This document shows positions 6,312 to 8,280 of a stretch of DNA of 8,280 bases, in pieces. The notes beneath the pieces are model-generated. The model did not search any database. It worked only from the letters and a program-made list of their open reading frames with translations, and had not been told where the DNA came from. The position numbers were made by a program, and so were the translations under genes. Where the stretch lies: contig JAEYUK010000197.1 in assembly GCA_023432655.1 (NCBI GenBank), positions 1 to 8,280 of the forward strand. The letters run 5' to 3'. The number at the start of each line of letters is the position of its first letter. The stretch's first letter is position 1. Source of the stretch: Pseudomonadota bacterium. Lineage in GTDB: Bacteria; Bdellovibrionota; Bacteriovoracia; Bacteriovoracales; Bacteriovoracaceae.

Positions 6312-7031
6312 TTAATTTGCCTTGATAAACGCCAGGACTCCGGAAGAAATCCCCTTGGCCATCTCATCCAGAAACTTTTCTTGTTGAACTTTATTAAGCT
6401 CTTGTTGATTGGACATAAAACCTACTTCTACCAGAAGCCCCGGTCTTTTGGACAAGGCCAGAACATAAAAGAGACCTGGCTTCACCCCACGATCTTCAAT
6501 CTTATGCCGCTTGATAATAGGTTTAACATATTCGTGAACAGCACCGGCAAGTTTTTTGGAATGAGTAACAGTCTGCTGAACGACTAAATCAACGAGGATT
6601 TGATTCACAATAAGTTCTTCGCCTTTGAGATTTAAGTTTTCAGCTTTCTCAACTTTTGAAGTGGCAGCGTTGGAATTATTATCAAGATAGTAAAGTTCAA
6701 AGCCATGGCTTTTTGAATTCGTACTGGAATTAAAATGAATCGAGAGAAATAAATCGGCCTTCACCATATCCGCCAGATCGGCCCGTTCTTGCAGCCCTAC
6801 AGTGCGGTCAACACTGCGTGTGAGGTAGGCGGAAGTACTCTTACTTAATTCGGCTTTGATTTTTTTTGACAATCTGAGGGCCAGATCCTTTTCAAAAACT
6901 TTTCTTTTCTTATTGGCATCTAAAAAACCTACGGCACCAGCTTCTTCTCCACCATGACCAGGATCGATTAAAACCACCTTGGCCTCTAGAGAAAAACTAA
7001 ATAGGAGAAAAAGAACAATAAGTGAGCGCAT
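6312..7031 (-). CDS. N-acetylmuramoyl-L-alanine amidase, Amidase_3 family, exported
   Basis: Zinc amidase cutting the bond between N-acetylmuramic acid and the first L-alanine of the stem peptide. 239 residues: signal peptide about 1-17 (MRSLIVLFLLFSFSLEA), then a single catalytic domain from KVVLIDPGHGG to the end. Zinc ligands fit His26 (DPGHGG), Glu47 (EKDL) and His99 (SIHFN); the catalytic Glu is Glu202 in LLVEVGFMSN. The segment between GFELYYL and SKKLAGAVHEY is the usual helical region of the family. There is no AMIN, SPOR, LysM or other targeting domain, so localisation must come from partners. Its ATG begins 2 bases after the SpoIID-family stop and it has no strong Shine-Dalgarno, so it is probably translated by coupling. 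The close pairing suggests it supplies denuded glycan to the upstream gene product. Confidence 0.95.
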   Translation of the reverse strand: MRSLIVLFLLFSFSLEAKVVLIDPGHGGEEAGAVGFLDANKKRKVFEKDLALRLSKKIKAELSKSTSAYLTRSVDRTVGLQERADLADMVKADLFLSIHFNSSTNSKSHGFELYYLDNNSNAATSKVEKAENLNLKGEELIVNQILVDLVVQQTVTHSKKLAGAVHEYVKPIIKRHKIEDRGVKPGLFYVLALSKRPGLLVEVGFMSNQQELNKVQQEKFLDEMAKGISSGVLAFIKAN

Positions 7032-7033
7032 GT

Positions 7034-8179
7034 TTAATAAACTTTTTCCATCTTGTGGCGAGGAAAGTAATGAGAAAGTATCTGACGATAATTATACCCT
7101 CTCTTGGCCAATTCTAAAGCACCCAACTGGCATAGACCCACGCCATGTCCATATCCCTGACCTTTGACTTGAATCTCTTTATTATTCTTCATGGTCATAG
7201 TGAAGTTATTAGAAGGCAAGAGTTCTCGTCCCGCTTGATTACGAAGATAAGATTTTTTAATAATGTGGAGGCGATCCCCCGCATAGAGTCTGAGTTCCGA
7301 ATTATCCGGAGAATCAGGCATCAGTCTTAAATCTTTACCGGTAATTTTATCAGAATAATATCTCTGCAGGACTTTATCCACCATCGCGGTGAGATTTTCG
7401 CCCTTAATGTGATGATTCCAGTCTTTCATTCCTGTCTTGTTACAAAATGTGCAGTTAACTGAACGATAACCTTCTTCCACTCCTCCCCAAACTTGATCTG
7501 GGCGAAGTGTCTTACCACCACATTTTGAATGAAAAAATACCGGAGAAATTTTTCCTGTAGGACCTACCAGGATTTCACCATGTGTTTCTCGAGTGGCCTT
7601 AAGAGTATTGGGGGTAACGTCTGTGAAAGTCCCTGAGACCTGATCTTTTTCAGAGGACTCTAAGTGATAAAGCTTATCGAGCGCTGCCACTTCACGACCT
7701 TTCTTAATCCGCTCATAAGCATACGTGCGGGCGGCCACAGCTTGGGCCTTAAGCGCTTCTACGGGCCAGGTGCCATTCATTTCTTTGGCCAAGAGAGTAC
7801 TCAGATAGGATTCCATAGGAATGAGATTCACCAGATCACAACTTGCTTGACCAGGATTCGTTAAGAGCTGGAGCTCTCCATTATATTTGTTATTCCCCCA
7901 GGTAATAAGACCAGTGGGAGAACTAAGTGAAGCCACTAATAAAGGACTCTTAGGGAAACGATTAAGCGCTTTAAGACTAGGTTTACAGTCAAAGGAGATA
8001 CTTTTCCGTCCCACGTACTGCTGGGATTTATTTTGGGTATGAATCTTTTTTTTGAGATCAATCCCCTCAACTACAACATTATTTAGGGACTTACCGATCA
8101 GAACTTTGACCGAAGGAACAGCTGCCTGAACTGGCGCTGCTAATAAAGCAATGAGAATGAAACATCCTGTCTGGAACAT
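7034..8179 (-). CDS. spoIID: SpoIID/LytB-family peptidoglycan lytic transglycosylase
   Basis: SpoIID-domain protein, a family known in Bacillus to cleave glycan strands already stripped of stem peptides. 381 residues: signal peptide about 1-20 (MFQTGCFILIALLAAPVQAA), then the SpoIID domain over most of the chain. Diagnostic segments: YLSTLLAKEMNGTWPVEALK (125-144) with the probable catalytic Glu133, then AQAVAARTYAYER; FHSKCGGKT (216-224); and GYGHGVGLCQLGALELAKRG (342-361) followed by YRQILSHYFP near the C-terminus. His217, Cys220, Cys243 and Cys246 make a likely metal or disulfide cluster. Two more cysteines occur at 65 and 114. The start has AAGGGA about 5 bases upstream, and AAGGAT further out. 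It is first in a two-gene operon with the amidase. Nothing suggests sporulation; LytB-type proteins also occur in non-spore-formers including Gram-negatives. Confidence 0.94.
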   Translation of the reverse strand: MFQTGCFILIALLAAPVQAAVPSVKVLIGKSLNNVVVEGIDLKKKIHTQNKSQQYVGRKSISFDCKPSLKALNRFPKSPLLVASLSSPTGLITWGNNKYNGELQLLTNPGQASCDLVNLIPMESYLSTLLAKEMNGTWPVEALKAQAVAARTYAYERIKKGREVAALDKLYHLESSEKDQVSGTFTDVTPNTLKATRETHGEILVGPTGKISPVFFHSKCGGKTLRPDQVWGGVEEGYRSVNCTFCNKTGMKDWNHHIKGENLTAMVDKVLQRYYSDKITGKDLRLMPDSPDNSELRLYAGDRLHIIKKSYLRNQAGRELLPSNNFTMTMKNNKEIQVKGQGYGHGVGLCQLGALELAKRGYNYRQILSHYFPRHKMEKVY

Positions 8180-8203
8180 TAATTCCCTTATCCTTGGAAA
8201 TTA

Positions 8204-8232
8204 AAAGTAAAGTCCCCACTATTTAAACACAA
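8204..8232 (-). promoter_or_regulatory. Weak candidate promoter of the SpoIID/amidase operon
   Basis: On the minus strand TTGTGT (8232-8227) and TACTTT (8209-8204) are separated by 17 bases. Each shares only three bases with the sigma-70 consensus, so this is tentative. The position, about 25 bases upstream of the start, fits a short leader carrying the AAGGGA Shine-Dalgarno. Confidence 0.25.
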
Positions 8233-8251
8233 TTATGGAAATTTTATGGAA
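8233..8251. repeat. Tandem TTATGGAA direct repeat, 11-base period
   Basis: TTATGGAA at 8233-8240 and again at 8244-8251, offset by 11 bases, about one helical turn. It lies just upstream of the candidate promoter of the SpoIID operon, where an activator could bind the same DNA face twice. It is AT-rich, so chance cannot be excluded. Confidence 0.4.
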
Positions 8252-8280
8252 GTTTTTTGAGATGCTTCATGATTTTCTGC
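8244..8280 (-). other. Possible 3' end of an upstream minus-strand gene
   Basis: Reading leftward from the right edge, one minus-strand frame gives QKIMKHLKKLP and a stop at 8246-8244; another gives AENHEASQKTSIKFP and a stop at 8235-8233. Either could be the last codons of a neighbour cut by the window. The first looks more protein-like, but so few codons prove nothing. Confidence 0.22.

Noticed and set aside
6249..6587. Plus-strand open frame running out of the lipoprotein gene over the amidase
   Set aside because: It crosses a strong plus-strand terminator at 6279-6307 and is antisense to the conserved end of the amidase.
7034..8179. Evidence for endospore formation
   Set aside because: A SpoIID domain alone does not imply sporulation, and the outer-membrane genes in the window argue against a typical Gram-positive spore former.
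1..8280. CRISPR arrays, insertion sequences, tRNA or rRNA genes, defence islands
   Set aside because: No regularly spaced repeats, transposase-like frames, terminal inverted repeats with target duplications, or RNA gene motifs were seen; gene content and style are uniform across the window.

Overview
The window looks like a chromosomal stretch from a Gram-negative bacterium of moderate to low GC. Three things point to an outer membrane: a TolC-type outer-membrane channel, two lipoproteins with lipoboxes, and a periplasmic adaptor. The mix of a lipoprotein DsbA-like oxidoreductase, a SpoIID-type glycan hydrolase and a HAMP-like membrane protein with no output domain suggests Bdellovibrionota/Bacteriovoracales or a related former deltaproteobacterial lineage. 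That placement is an impression from protein style, not a database result.

Layout, left to right. (1) Positions 1-3708, minus strand: a tightly packed tripartite efflux operon in the order outer-membrane factor, MacA-like adaptor, MacB-like ABC transporter. Both junctions are 4-base stop/start overlaps (TTGA and ATGA), and macB runs off the left edge. A TATAAT box lies 6 bases upstream of the first start codon. (2) Positions 3743-3774: a strong intrinsic terminator separating that operon from the DsbA-like lipoprotein gene upstream of it. (3) Positions 3800-5553, minus strand: a thiol-disulfide oxidoreductase lipoprotein preceded by a four-TM protein with two HAMP-like segments and no recognisable effector domain. 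(4) Positions 5554-5682: a divergent intergenic region with a perfect hairpin that places the Shine-Dalgarno of the following gene in its loop. (5) Positions 5683-6258, plus strand: a cysteine-containing lipoprotein of unknown function with its own UUCG-loop terminator. It is the only plus-strand gene. (6) Positions 6312-8179, minus strand: a two-gene peptidoglycan-remodelling operon, SpoIID-family lytic transglycosylase followed by an Amidase_3 N-acetylmuramoyl-L-alanine amidase 2 bases later.

How they fit together: nearly every gene is an envelope gene. The first operon exports an unknown compound or lipid from inner to outer membrane. The SpoIID/amidase pair can strip stem peptides and then cut the denuded glycan, a division of labour known from endospore engulfment but here in an outer-membrane organism. 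The DsbA-like lipoprotein could oxidise cysteines in neighbours such as the four-cysteine lipoprotein. No mobile elements, CRISPR arrays, tRNA or rRNA genes were seen. Most of the window is ordinary conserved envelope biology. The items worth a second look are the SpoIID/amidase pair, the Shine-Dalgarno hairpin, the near-absent hairpin of the adaptor, the twin-HAMP protein and the possibly leaderless efflux operon.
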